Assembly: GCA_003151515.1 (NCBI GenBank)
Contig: PLXS01000025.1
Coordinates: 62,001-126,000 of the forward strand
Direction of reading: 5' to 3'
Source of the DNA: Opitutaceae bacterium
Lineage (GTDB): Bacteria > Verrucomicrobiota > Verrucomicrobiia > Opitutales > Opitutaceae
DNA length: 64,000 nt
A model generated the notes under the pieces. It was not told the DNA's origin. It made no database searches and saw only the letters and a list, made by a program, of their open reading frames with translations. A program made the translations under genes and the position numbers. Position 1 is the first letter of the stretch, and every line of letters starts with the position of its first letter. Positions 52,133 through 61,809 of this stretch are shown here, in pieces.

Positions 52133-53488
52133 TCAGACGGCGCGAGGCTCGATGAAGGCACGAATTGCCGCGGCGTCAGCCACAATCTTGTGGCGCCTGA
52201 CGGGCCTGCCCTTGAGGGCCTCGAGAGAGGGGTGCCTCGGCTCGACCCCGATGGCGTCGCGGATGGTGTCCGGGAACTTGGCCGGATTCGCGGTTGCGAG
52301 CACGACGGCGGGCCGCGAGGGGTCTATCCCGCTGAAGGCGCAGGCCGTGTGCGGGTCGACCACGTAGTCGTAGGCGCGGTGCACCTGCCTTATGATCCCC
52401 AAGATCTCGCGGTCGGCGCAGCTCGACGAGGTGAACGTGTCGCGGTCGAAGTTCTCAAAGCGATAGGCGCCGTCTCGGGCGATCGACGCCATGACCGAGC
52501 AGACACGCTGCGTGTCCCGCCCGAGGCTGTAGTAGAGGAAGCGCTCGAAGTTCGACGCCACCTGGATGTCCATCGACGGGGCGAGGCTCGGGCGCACCTC
52601 CCCCACCCGGTACTCGCCGCCCGTGAAAAGCCGGTGCAGGATGTCGTTCTGGTTTGTCGCCACCCTGAAGCCGCGGATCGGCACCCCCATCTTCTGCAGC
52701 ATCCAGCCCGCGAGGACGTTGCCGAAGTTGCCCGTCGGCACGACGAACTCCGCCTGCTGCTGCGCGGGGGGCAGGCGCAGCCAGGCGTACAGGTAGTAGA
52801 CGCTCTGCGCCAAAACCCGCGCGATGTTTATCGAATTGACGGCCGCCAGCCTGTGGCGGGCGCGGAAGGCGCCGTCACCCAGGATCTCCTTCAGGACCGC
52901 CTGGGCGGCGTCAAACGAGCCGTCGACAGCGATCGCGTACACGTTGTCCGCCCCCGTGCACGCCATCTGGCGCTCCTGGAGCGGCGAGACGAGCCCGTCC
53001 GGATAGAGGATGAAGATCGCGACCCCGGGCCTGCCCATGAGCCCGTGGATGGCCGCGGCCCCGGTGTCGCCCGATGTTGCCCCAAGGACGTTGATCGGCG
53101 CGCCCGTGAGCGCGCACTGGCGGGCGTAGAGGTTGCCCAGCAGCTGGAGCGCGATGTCCTTGAAGGAGAGCGAGGGGCCGTGGAAGAGCTCGAGGACGTG
53201 CAGCTCGGGCGCAAGCTGCAGGAACGGCACGACCTCGGGCCTGTCGAAGCGCGCATAGGAGCGCTCGACCAGGGTGAGAAGCTCCGCCTGCGGGATGTCG
53301 GTGGCGAACCGACGCAGGAAGCGGTGGCACAGGTGCGGGTACGAGAGGCCCCGCATGCCGGCGAGCTCCGGGCCGAAGTCCGGAAGGTTTTCCGGAACCA
53401 GCAGGCCCCCGTCGGGCGCGAGCCCTGCGGCCACGGCCTCGCAGAAGCCGAGCGGTGGGGTCCCGCCGCGCGTCGAGACGTAGCGCAT
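52133..53488 (-). CDS. thrC: Threonine synthase
   Basis: 451 residues. Pyridoxal-phosphate Lys110 in GPSLSFKD; SGDTGAAAIHGL and PTGNFGNVLAG bind the cofactor phosphate. It converts O-phosphohomoserine to threonine. The operon holds aspartokinase and homoserine dehydrogenase, but the homoserine kinase needed for its substrate is not in the window. It lies 12 bases after lysC and 13 bases before cimA. Confidence 0.94.
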   Translation of the reverse strand: MRYVSTRGGTPPLGFCEAVAAGLAPDGGLLVPENLPDFGPELAGMRGLSYPHLCHRFLRRFATDIPQAELLTLVERSYARFDRPEVVPFLQLAPELHVLELFHGPSLSFKDIALQLLGNLYARQCALTGAPINVLGATSGDTGAAAIHGLMGRPGVAIFILYPDGLVSPLQERQMACTGADNVYAIAVDGSFDAAQAVLKEILGDGAFRARHRLAAVNSINIARVLAQSVYYLYAWLRLPPAQQQAEFVVPTGNFGNVLAGWMLQKMGVPIRGFRVATNQNDILHRLFTGGEYRVGEVRPSLAPSMDIQVASNFERFLYYSLGRDTQRVCSVMASIARDGAYRFENFDRDTFTSSSCADREILGIIRQVHRAYDYVVDPHTACAFSGIDPSRPAVVLATANPAKFPDTIRDAIGVEPRHPSLEALKGRPVRRHKIVADAAAIRAFIEPRAV

Positions 53489-53500
53489 GCCGCCCGGAGG

Positions 53501-54718
53501 CTAGACCTTGTCCAGCCCGAACGCGGCGTGCACGGCGCGCACCGCCTCGTCCGCGCGGTCCAGGGCCACGGCGACCGATATCTTTATCTCCGAGGTGCTG
53601 ATGAGGTCGATGTTGATCCCGACGTCGGCCAGCGCCTGGAAGAGCGCCGCGGCGACGCCGCTGTGCGTCTTCATGCCCACCCCGACGACCGACAGCTTGG
53701 CGATGCGCTCGTGCACCGCGACCTGCCCGCCGCCGATCCCGACAAGGACGGGCTCGAGCGCCCTGACCGCCCGGGCCGTGTCAGCATGCGGAACCGTGAA
53801 CGTGAGGTTGGCGACCCCGTGCCGGCCCACGTTCTGCACGATCATGTCCACGATGACGCCCGCGTCGGCCAGGGCCCGGAACACCCTCGCGGCCGAGCCC
53901 GGCTTGTCGGGGATGTCGCTGACAACGACCTTCGCCTGGTCCTTGTCGGCGGCAATGCCGCGGACGACGACCTGTTCCATGTAGGCTACTTCTTCTTTCA
54001 CGAGTGTTCCTGGATTGTGGTTGAATGAGGAGCGGACTTCAAAGACCACGCCGTACTTCTTGGCAAACTCGACCGAGCGGGACTGCATCACCTTCGAGCC
54101 CGCCGAGGCGAGCTCGAGCATCTCGTCGTACGAGATCTCGGAGAGCTTGCGGGCGCTCTTGACGACGCGCGGGTCGGCCGTGTAGACGCCGTCGACGTCG
54201 GTGTAGATCTCGCAGCGGTCCGCCTTGATGGCAGCGGCGAGGGCGACGGCGGTCAGGTCGGAGCCGCCGCGCCCGAGGGTCGTGATCTGGCCCTCGTCGT
54301 CTATGCCCTGGAAGCCGGCCACGATGACGATCGTCCCCTGCGTGAGGTCCCCGAGCACCGGGGTCGGGTCCACCATCTTGATCTTCGCCTTCGTGTGCTC
54401 GGTGTCCGTGAATATGCCCGCCTGGGCGCCCGTGTAGCTGACCGCCGGCACGCCGATCCCGTGAAGCGCCATGGCCATGAGGGCGATCGACTCCTGCTCG
54501 CCGATGGCAAGGAGCTGGTCCAGCTCGCGCTCGCTCGGGTTCGCGCACAGCCCCTTTGCGCGCGCGATCAACTCGTTGGTCACGCCCGCGCGCGCCGAGA
54601 GGACGACGACGACCTCGTTGCCCTCGTCGCGCGTCGCCTTGATCCGGGCTGCGACAATCTTGATTCGGTCGACGTCGCCGACCGAGGTTCCGCCGTATTT
54701 CTGGACGATTCGGGCCAT
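53501..54718 (-). CDS. lysC: Aspartate kinase
   Basis: 405 residues. [13 protein letters not shown] at the N-terminus, [23 protein letters not shown] in pieces, [14 protein letters not shown], and two C-terminal ACT domains (from about residue 265) expected to bind lysine or threonine for feedback control. It makes aspartyl phosphate, first step to lysine, threonine and methionine. The size fits the single-function class. It is 28 bases after hom and 12 before thrC. Confidence 0.95.
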   Translation of the reverse strand: MARIVQKYGGTSVGDVDRIKIVAARIKATRDEGNEVVVVLSARAGVTNELIARAKGLCANPSERELDQLLAIGEQESIALMAMALHGIGVPAVSYTGAQAGIFTDTEHTKAKIKMVDPTPVLGDLTQGTIVIVAGFQGIDDEGQITTLGRGGSDLTAVALAAAIKADRCEIYTDVDGVYTADPRVVKSARKLSEISYDEMLELASAGSKVMQSRSVEFAKKYGVVFEVRSSFNHNPGTLVKEEVAYMEQVVVRGIAADKDQAKVVVSDIPDKPGSAARVFRALADAGVIVDMIVQNVGRHGVANLTFTVPHADTARAVRALEPVLVGIGGGQVAVHERIAKLSVVGVGMKTHSGVAAALFQALADVGINIDLISTSEIKISVAVALDRADEAVRAVHAAFGLDKV

Positions 54719-54746
54719 GGTAAGTGAAGGTTCCCGCGCCTGCGCA

Positions 54747-56069
54747 TCAGTCCCCCAGGTCCCCGATCCTCAATAGGAGCGGCTCCCCGCGCACGCTCGA
54801 GAGCCTCGCCAGCGCGCGGAGCGCCGAGCGCATCGAGCGCTCGTCGCTCTCGTGGGTCGTCAGGACGAGCGAGGCCGTCCCCTCGCGGTCGCAGGGGTGC
54901 TGGATGACGCTCGCGATGCTCATCCTGTTGCGCGCCATGATGGTCGCCACGCGGGCGAGCACGCCGGGAAGGTCGGCGACCGTCAGCCTGACGTAGTAGC
55001 GGCCCCTTATGCGCTCGGGCGGCATCAGGCGGGCGCGGCCGTCCGCCGGCGCGGTCTCCTCGCCCATGAACTGGGCCCCCTTTCCGTGCACGAGCAGCGC
55101 CACGGCGTCGGCGATGTCGCTAATGACGGCACTCGCGGTCGCGTCCTGGCCGGCGCCTCGCCCGATGTAGAGGGTCGTGCCCACCACGTCGCCCGTCACG
55201 GATATGGCGTTGTAGACGCCGCTCACGCGCGCGATGACGCTGTCCCTGGGCAGGAGAGTCGGGTGGACGCGCACGCAGATCTGGTCCGTGTCGAAGTCGC
55301 GGGTGATGATGGCGAGGAGCTTTATCCCGTATCCCAGCGCCTCGGCGTTGACGAAGTCGGCGGGGGTGATGCGCTCGATCCCCTCGACGATCATCTGCTC
55401 GGGGCGCACCCAGACGCCGTGGGCGAGCCAGGCCAGGATGGAGGCCTTGTGCGCCGTGTCCCAGCCCTCGACGTCGAGAGCCTCCTCGGCCTCGGCGTAG
55501 CCCAGGCGCTTGGCCTCCGCGAGCACGCTCGCGTACGGGGCGTCCAGCTCCTCCATCTTCGTCAGGATGTAGTTGCAGGTGCCGTTCAGTATCCCGTAGA
55601 TGCGCGGGAAGCGGTTGGCGACAAGCCCCTCGCGCACGGCCTTGATGAGCGGGATGCCCCCCGCGACGCTCGCCTCGAAGAGGAAATGCCCCCCGCCCCG
55701 GCGGGCCGCGGCGAAGATCTCGGCCCCGTGCGCGCAGATGAGCGCCTTGTTCGCCGAGACGACTATCTTGCCGCGGGTGAGGGCGGCCAGTGTCACCCGG
55801 CGCGCCGTCTCCACGCCCCCCATCAGCTCGCAGACGATCTGGATGTCGGGGTCGGTCGCCACGGCGAGGGCGTCCGTCGTCAGCTTCGAGCGCGCGATCC
55901 GCACGGCGCGGGCCTTGCCCAGGTCCCTCACCGCGGCCCTGTGCAGGCTGATCCTCGCGCCCAGGCGCGACTCGAGGTCCGCGCGCAGGCGCCCAAAATG
56001 CTTCCAGACGCCCTGGCCTACGGTGCCGAGGCCGCAAAGGCCGATGTTGAGCGTGCGTGAGGCCCTCAT
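54747..56069 (-). CDS. hom: Homoserine dehydrogenase
   Basis: 440 residues. NAD(P) fold GLCGLGTVGQGVWKHF, VSANKALI, catalytic-domain GILNGTCNYILTKME and AEAEEALDVEGWDTAHK with the metal/catalytic residues, then a C-terminal ACT domain (YYVRLTVADLPGVLARVATI). Reduces aspartate semialdehyde to homoserine. The start overlaps plsY by 4 bases. Confidence 0.95.
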   Translation of the reverse strand: MRASRTLNIGLCGLGTVGQGVWKHFGRLRADLESRLGARISLHRAAVRDLGKARAVRIARSKLTTDALAVATDPDIQIVCELMGGVETARRVTLAALTRGKIVVSANKALICAHGAEIFAAARRGGGHFLFEASVAGGIPLIKAVREGLVANRFPRIYGILNGTCNYILTKMEELDAPYASVLAEAKRLGYAEAEEALDVEGWDTAHKASILAWLAHGVWVRPEQMIVEGIERITPADFVNAEALGYGIKLLAIITRDFDTDQICVRVHPTLLPRDSVIARVSGVYNAISVTGDVVGTTLYIGRGAGQDATASAVISDIADAVALLVHGKGAQFMGEETAPADGRARLMPPERIRGRYYVRLTVADLPGVLARVATIMARNRMSIASVIQHPCDREGTASLVLTTHESDERSMRSALRALARLSSVRGEPLLLRIGDLGD

Positions 56070-56779
56070 TCGCCGTCCTCCCTGTCGTCCGGCTTCCTTC
56101 GCTCGAAGCGGTTCTCAGTGCCGCTTAGGAGCCTGACGATGTTGCTGCGGTGGCGAACGACGACGAACAGGGCGATCAGCGCCGTGACCGTGACCGCCAC
56201 CGCGCCTCCGTGGAGCAGCGCCGCCGCCAGCGGGAGGCTCACGGCCGCGAGGATCGAGGCCAGGGACACAAACCGGCTGGCGAAGAAGACGACTGCCCAT
56301 ACGGCCCCCGCGACGGCGAGCGCGTAGGGCATGAGGACGAGGAGGCCGCCGGCCGCCGTCGCCACGCCCTTCCCCCCCCTGAAGCCGGTGAAGCACGAGT
56401 ACGAATGGCCCGTCATCGCGAACGCGAGGCCGACGTAGCCGAGGATGCCCCCGATGCCCAGGGCGGAGGCGACCGCCCCCGGCTCCCCCTGGCCCGACGC
56501 GGCACCCGCCCCGCTCTGCAGGAGCGCGAGCAGAAGCGGCAGCGCGGCCGCGGCGCCCCCCTTGAGGGCGTCGAGGGCGAACACGACGTTTCCCGGGCCG
56601 CTGCCCAGCACCCGGCGCACGTTCGTCGCGCCGGGGCTCTTGCTGCCGACCTCGAAGATGTTGACCCCGCGGGCCCGCGCTACGAGGAAGCCGAAGGGGA
56701 TCGCGCCAAGCAGGTAGCCCCCCGCGGCCACGGCCGCGGCGGGCGCAAGCAGGTCCTTAAACTCGGCGGGGCTTGGCAT
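56066..56779 (-). CDS. plsY: Glycerol-3-phosphate acyltransferase PlsY
   Basis: 237 residues, hydrophobic, about seven helices. The three PlsY motifs are seen: [12 protein letters not shown], a [11 protein letters not shown] acyl-phosphate loop, and [12 protein letters not shown]. It adds the first acyl chain to glycerol-3-phosphate using acyl phosphate, beginning phospholipid synthesis. ATG 56779 is preferred over an upstream TTG because GAGGAG precedes it at good spacing. It sits between serA and hom; the join is a 4-base overlap with hom. Confidence 0.94.
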   Translation of the reverse strand: MPSPAEFKDLLAPAAAVAAGGYLLGAIPFGFLVARARGVNIFEVGSKSPGATNVRRVLGSGPGNVVFALDALKGGAAAALPLLLALLQSGAGAASGQGEPGAVASALGIGGILGYVGLAFAMTGHSYSCFTGFRGGKGVATAAGGLLVLMPYALAVAGAVWAVVFFASRFVSLASILAAVSLPLAAALLHGGAVAVTVTALIALFVVVRHRSNIVRLLSGTENRFERRKPDDREDGE

Positions 56780-56792
56780 CGGCTCCTCGCGC

Positions 56793-58382
56793 CTAGAGGT
56801 GCACAAACTTCGCGAGCCGGATGGCCTTGTGGGCCTTGAGCTCGCGCCGCGCCGCCTCGCTCGGCTCGCTGTCGAGGTTTATGACCATCAGGGCCGTCTG
56901 GCCGGCCTCCTGGCGGCTTAGGGACATGTTCGCAATGTTGACCCGGTCGCGGCCGAGCAGCGTCCCGACGTAGCCGATCATGCCGGGTTCGTCGCTGTTC
57001 TCGATGATCAGGAGCTTGCCGGTCGCAACCACCTCCACCTCCCGGCCGTTAATGGAGACGATGCGCGGGGCGCTCGCCTTGCCCGTGAGCGTGCCGGACG
57101 CGCTTCGCACGGCGCCGTCGGCGCCGGTCGCCTCCACCTGGATCAGCTCCGTGTAGTCGGCCTCGCCCGTCGACTTGATCACCTCGTACTTGATCCCCAG
57201 GCGCTCAAGCAGGAAGGGGGCGTTCACGAAGTTGACGTTGTCGCCGCTTATGCGCAGAAGCCATCCGCGCAGGATGGCCCGCGTTATCGCGTTTGCGTCC
57301 AGTTCGACGATCTTGCCCCAGTAGGTGATCCTGAGCGAGGCCACCTGCTCGGGCGAGATCTGCTGCACGAGCGTCCCCAGCTTCGATCCCAGGTCCAGGT
57401 ACGGGCGCAGCACCGAGAGCGTCGCCGCGTCAAGCGTCGGCATGTTGACCGCGTTTCGCACAACGCCGCCGTTGAGGACGTCGGCAATCTGCTCGGCCAC
57501 CTCGACCCCGACGGCGTCCTGGGCCTCCGCCGTCGAAGCGCCGAGGTGCGGCGTCAGCGTGACGTTGGGCAGCGTCCGAAGCTCGCTTCCCGCGGGAAGC
57601 GGCTCGTCCTCGTAGACGTCGAGGCCAGCCGCGGCTACGTGGCCGGACTTGAGCGCCGCGACCAGGGCGGCCTCCTTGATGATGCCTCCCCGCGCGCAGT
57701 TGAAGATCCTCACGCCCTTCCTGCACTTCGCGATCGCCGCCTCGTCGATCATGTAGCGGGTGTCGTCGGTCAGCGGCATGTGGACGGTGATGTAGTCCGA
57801 CTGCGCGAGGAGATCGTCGAGCGGCACGCCCTCGATCTGCATGGCCTTGGCGCGGCTCGGCGACAGGTACGGGTCGAACGCCAGGACGCGCATCCCGAAC
57901 GCCTGGGCCCTGCGGGCGACCTCGCCCCCGATGCGCCCTAGGCCGATGATCCCGAGAGTTTTCTTGAAGAGCTCGCTGCCCGAGAAGGTCTTCCTGTCCC
58001 ACTGGCCGCTGCGCATCGAGGCCGCGGCCTGCGGCACGGGCCTCGCGCCGCAGAGCAGGTGCGTGAACGTGAGCTCCGCGGTCGCTATGGTGTTGCCACC
58101 GGGCGTGTTCATGACGATGACCCCGCGCTCCGTGGCCGCCTCCACGTCGACGTTGTCCACGCCCACCCCGGCGCGGCCGACGACCTTGAGTTGCGGGGCC
58201 GCGGCGATCAGGGCCGCCGTGACCTTGGTCTCGGACCTGACGGCGATCGCGTCGACGTCCCTCACGAGCTCGAGCAGCTTCGCCGGCGAGGAGCCGTACG
58301 CCTCAACGACGTCGAAACCCTGCTGCTTCTTCAGCCAGGCGACACCCTTCGCCGATATCTTGTCTGCAACGAGTACTTTCAT
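56793..58382 (-). CDS. serA: D-3-phosphoglycerate dehydrogenase
   Basis: 529 residues. First step of serine synthesis. VGRAGVGVDNVDVEAA, GIIGLGRIGGEVARRAQ (NAD site), FNCARGGIIKEAAL, and LTPHLGASTAEA with the catalytic His; then the intervening ASB domain and a C-terminal ACT domain (LLIIENSDEPGMIGYVGTLL in part), the long form with likely serine feedback. First gene of a six-gene operon (serA-plsY-hom-lysC-thrC-cimA); divergent from the RND pump gene. Confidence 0.95.
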   Translation of the reverse strand: MKVLVADKISAKGVAWLKKQQGFDVVEAYGSSPAKLLELVRDVDAIAVRSETKVTAALIAAAPQLKVVGRAGVGVDNVDVEAATERGVIVMNTPGGNTIATAELTFTHLLCGARPVPQAAASMRSGQWDRKTFSGSELFKKTLGIIGLGRIGGEVARRAQAFGMRVLAFDPYLSPSRAKAMQIEGVPLDDLLAQSDYITVHMPLTDDTRYMIDEAAIAKCRKGVRIFNCARGGIIKEAALVAALKSGHVAAAGLDVYEDEPLPAGSELRTLPNVTLTPHLGASTAEAQDAVGVEVAEQIADVLNGGVVRNAVNMPTLDAATLSVLRPYLDLGSKLGTLVQQISPEQVASLRITYWGKIVELDANAITRAILRGWLLRISGDNVNFVNAPFLLERLGIKYEVIKSTGEADYTELIQVEATGADGAVRSASGTLTGKASAPRIVSINGREVEVVATGKLLIIENSDEPGMIGYVGTLLGRDRVNIANMSLSRQEAGQTALMVINLDSEPSEAARRELKAHKAIRLAKFVHL

Positions 58383-58528
58383 GGGGACAAAATGCGCATA
58401 ATCGAAATCCGCGCCGCCGCCCCTAGCAAGTAAAAGCGCAGCCCCAAGGCGTTATGACGCTCTCGGGGGGGCCGGGCGGCATCGCCCTTTTGATGCGTTC
58501 CAGGCATCGTTTCGGCCCAAAAGAGATA

Positions 58529-58558
58529 TTGGAGGTTTGGATCGAAATAGTGCAGAAT
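58529..58558 (+). promoter_or_regulatory. Candidate promoter of the RND efflux operon
   Basis: TTGGAG (58529-58534) and CAGAAT (58553-58558), 18 bases apart, lie 24 bases before the pump ATG. The -35 match is weak (TTG only) and the -10 match four of six. The 199-base divergent gap to serA otherwise shows no clear signal. Confidence 0.25.
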
Positions 58559-58581
58559 CCGCCCCTTACGCACCTGAAACC

Positions 58582-61500
58582 ATGTGGATTGTCCGCCTAG
58601 CCCTTCGACGCCCCTATACCTTCACAGTGGCGGCGCTCCTGATCGTGATCCTGGGCGTCCTCGCATGGGTCAAGATGGCGAAGGACATCTTCCCGTCCAT
58701 CGACATCCCCGTCGTGACGGTGATCTGGCAGTACACGGGCCTCACCCCCGACGAGATGTCCGAGCGGATCGTGCTCGTTAGCGAGCGGGCGATGACGACC
58801 ACGGTGAACGACATCGAGCACCTGGAGTCGCAGTCGTTCAACGGTACCGGCGTCATCAAGCTCTTCTTCCAGCCGGGGACGAGCGTGGACGCCGCTGTCG
58901 CGCAGGTGACGGCGATCAACCAGACGATCACGAAGATCCTGCCGCCCGGGGGCACGCCCCCGCTCATCATCCGCTTCAACGCCTCGAACGTGCCGATCAT
59001 CCAGTTCGGCCTGGGCAGCAAGACCCTCTCCGAGCAGAGCCTCTTCGACATCGGCCTGAACTACCTGCGGGTGCAGTTCGCGGTCGTGCGGGGCGCGCAG
59101 GTCCCCGTGCCCATAGGAGGCAAGACCAGGCAGATCATGATCGACCTGGACCTGAAGGCCCTCCAGGCGGACGGCCTGACGCCAAACGACGTGAACAACA
59201 CCCTGTCGGCGCAGAACCTCATCATCCCCTCCGGCACCGCGAAGATAGGGGACCGCGAGTACCAGGTGCTTCTCAACAGCAGCCCGGCGCTCGTCTCCGA
59301 GCTGGGCGACCTGCCGATCAAGATCGTGAACGGCGCAACCGTGTACATACGCGACGTCGCCCAGGTGCGCGACGGCTACGTGCCGCAGACGAGCATCGTG
59401 CGCCAGGACGGCAAGAGGGGCGCCCTGACCATCATCCTGAAGAGCGGCAACGCCTCCACCCTCGACGTGATCGACCGCATCAAGGCGGTGCTGCCGCACG
59501 TGAAGACCACGGTGCCGCCCGAACTGGACATGCGCCCCGAGTTCGACCAGTCGATCTTCGTTCGCGGCGCCCTGGACAGCGTCATGAGGGAGGCCGTCAT
59601 CGCAGCGCTCCTCACGGCCCTCATGATCCTCGTCTTCCTGGGCACCTGGAGGAACACGCTTGTCGTCGCCCTCTCGATCCCGCTGTCCATCTTCTGCTCG
59701 GTCATCTGCCTGTACGCCCTGGGCCAGACGATAAACATCATGACGCTCGGCGGCCTGGCGCTCGCCGTCGGCATCCTCGTCGACGACGCGACGGTCGCCA
59801 TCGAGAACATCGACCGCAATCTGCACCTGAAGAAGACGCTCGTGCGGGCGATCCTGGACGGCTCCCAGCAGATCGCCGTGCCGGCCTTCGTCTCGACGCT
59901 GTGCATCTGCATCGTCTTTGTGCCGATCTTCTTTCTGGAGGGCACGGCCAAGTTCCTCTTCAGCCCGCTGGCCATGGCCGTCATGTTCGCGATGCTGGCC
60001 TCCTACGTGCTTTCGCGGACGGTCGTGCCGACCTTCATCCACTACCTGCTCCTCGGAAAGCCGGTCCTGCACGACGACGGTCACGGCCACGCCGACGCGG
60101 GCGACCCCTTCTGGCGCGTGCACGTGAGGTTCAACCGGCACTTCGAGAAGTTCCGATCGGCCTACGTCGACCTGCTCAGGCGCTGCCTGGACCACAAGCG
60201 CACCGTGGCCGTCCTCATGCTGGCGGCCGTCGTCGTCACGGCGCCGCTCGTCGCGTTCCTGGGCAGGGACTTCTTCCCCATCGTCGATGCCGGCCAGTTC
60301 CGGCTGCACCTGCGCGCGCCGGACGGCACCCGTATCGAGGAGACGGAGCGATACTTCACGAAAGCCGAGGGCATCATTCGCCAGGTGATACCGCCCGCCG
60401 AGGTGGAGACCATCATCGACATCATCGGACTGCCCTCGGGCACGGGACTGGCCTTCACCGACTCGGCGTCGGTCGGCACGGCCGACGGCGAGATCCTGGT
60501 CGCCCTGAACCACGAGAAGCACGGCTCGACCTGGGGCTACGTGCGCAAGATCCGCGAGCGCCTCAACCGGGAGATGCCCGACTGCATCATGTTCACGCAA
60601 CCCTCGGACATCGTGGGTCAGATCCTGAACTTCGGGCTCCCCGCCCCCATCGACCTGCAGATCTCCGGAACAAACGCCAAGGAGAACTACCAGCTCGCCC
60701 GCGAACTCTCGGCGCGCGTCGCCAGGATCGCGGGCGCCGTGGACGTGCACGTCCACCAGGTCGTCAATGCCCCCGCGCTGAGGGTCACCGTCGATCGAAC
60801 AAGGGCCGAGCAGGTCGGGCTCACCCAGAACAAAGTGGCCAACAACCTGCTCATTTCGCTGAGCGGGACGGCCCAGGTTTCCCCAAGCTTCTGGCTGAGC
60901 CCGCAGGGCATCCAGTACTTCGTGACCGCCCAGACCCCCCAGTTCAGGGTCGACTCCGTCGATGCGCTAAAGGCGCTGCCCATCGGCACGGCCGGCCCCC
61001 TGAACACCCCCGAGATCCTTAGCAACGTGGCGACCATCGAGCGCACCGTCGCGCCGCAGGTGGTCGGCCACTACAACGTCCTGCCCGTCTTTGACGTCTA
61101 TGCGAACGTCGACGGGCGCGATCTGGGCTCCGTTGCGACGGCCGTCCGAAAGCTGATGCGCGAATTCGAACCGCGCCTTCCCCGGGGCAGCACGCTCATC
61201 CTGCGGGGCCAGGTGCAGAGCATGGATGCCTCGTTCCTGGGGCTCGGCATCGGCGTCATATTCGCAGTCCTCCTTGTCTACCTCCTGATGGTCATCAACT
61301 TCCAATCCTGGCTGGATCCGTTCATCATCATCATGGCGCTTCCGGGGGCGCTCTGCGGCGTCGTCTGGATCCTCTTCATAACATCCACCCCCTTCAGCGT
61401 CCCCTCGCTGATGGGCGCTATCATGAGCGTGGGGGTGGCGACCGCGAACTCGATCCTCGTCGTCACCTTCGCGAACGACCAGCGCATCGAGGGCAAAGAC

Positions 61501-61773
61501 GCGCGGACGGCGGCGCTCGAGGCCGGCTTCACGCGCCTGCGCCCCGTCCTCATGACGGCGCTTGCGATGATCATCGGCATGCTGCCCATGTCCCTCGGAC
61601 TTGGCGAGGGCGGCGAGCAGAACGCCCCGCTCGGCCGCGCCGTGATCGGGGGCCTGGTGGTCGCGACGGCCGCCACGCTCCTCTTTGTCCCCGTCGTCTA
61701 CGCGGCGCTGCGCAAGAGGGCGGGCCACGCGCCCGACGAGGAGATTGCCGAGGAGCTCCGGGAGAACCGGTGA
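58582..61773 (+). CDS. RND-family multidrug/HAE1-type efflux pump
   Basis: 1063 residues from ATG 58582 (MWIVRLALRRPYTFTV). Twelve helices and two large periplasmic loops. Helix 4 carries AVGILVDDATVAIENI with the proton-relay Asp pair; GRDFFPIVDAGQFRLHLRAP opens the second half. It expels drugs or other amphiphiles with the adaptor (36 bases downstream) and the outer-membrane factor. Substrate unknown. The order pump, adaptor, channel is the reverse of the common adaptor-first arrangement. Confidence 0.92.
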   Translation: MWIVRLALRRPYTFTVAALLIVILGVLAWVKMAKDIFPSIDIPVVTVIWQYTGLTPDEMSERIVLVSERAMTTTVNDIEHLESQSFNGTGVIKLFFQPGTSVDAAVAQVTAINQTITKILPPGGTPPLIIRFNASNVPIIQFGLGSKTLSEQSLFDIGLNYLRVQFAVVRGAQVPVPIGGKTRQIMIDLDLKALQADGLTPNDVNNTLSAQNLIIPSGTAKIGDREYQVLLNSSPALVSELGDLPIKIVNGATVYIRDVAQVRDGYVPQTSIVRQDGKRGALTIILKSGNASTLDVIDRIKAVLPHVKTTVPPELDMRPEFDQSIFVRGALDSVMREAVIAALLTALMILVFLGTWRNTLVVALSIPLSIFCSVICLYALGQTINIMTLGGLALAVGILVDDATVAIENIDRNLHLKKTLVRAILDGSQQIAVPAFVSTLCICIVFVPIFFLEGTAKFLFSPLAMAVMFAMLASYVLSRTVVPTFIHYLLLGKPVLHDDGHGHADAGDPFWRVHVRFNRHFEKFRSAYVDLLRRCLDHKRTVAVLMLAAVVVTAPLVAFLGRDFFPIVDAGQFRLHLRAPDGTRIEETERYFTKAEGIIRQVIPPAEVETIIDIIGLPSGTGLAFTDSASVGTADGEILVALNHEKHGSTWGYVRKIRERLNREMPDCIMFTQPSDIVGQILNFGLPAPIDLQISGTNAKENYQLARELSARVARIAGAVDVHVHQVVNAPALRVTVDRTRAEQVGLTQNKVANNLLISLSGTAQVSPSFWLSPQGIQYFVTAQTPQFRVDSVDALKALPIGTAGPLNTPEILSNVATIERTVAPQVVGHYNVLPVFDVYANVDGRDLGSVATAVRKLMREFEPRLPRGSTLILRGQVQSMDASFLGLGIGVIFAVLLVYLLMVINFQSWLDPFIIIMALPGALCGVVWILFITSTPFSVPSLMGAIMSVGVATANSILVVTFANDQRIEGKDARTAALEAGFTRLRPVLMTALAMIIGMLPMSLGLGEGGEQNAPLGRAVIGGLVVATAATLLFVPVVYAALRKRAGHAPDEEIAEELRENR

Positions 61774-61809
61774 CGCCGCGCGGCCCCCTTTTGACCCAAC
61801 ATAACGACC

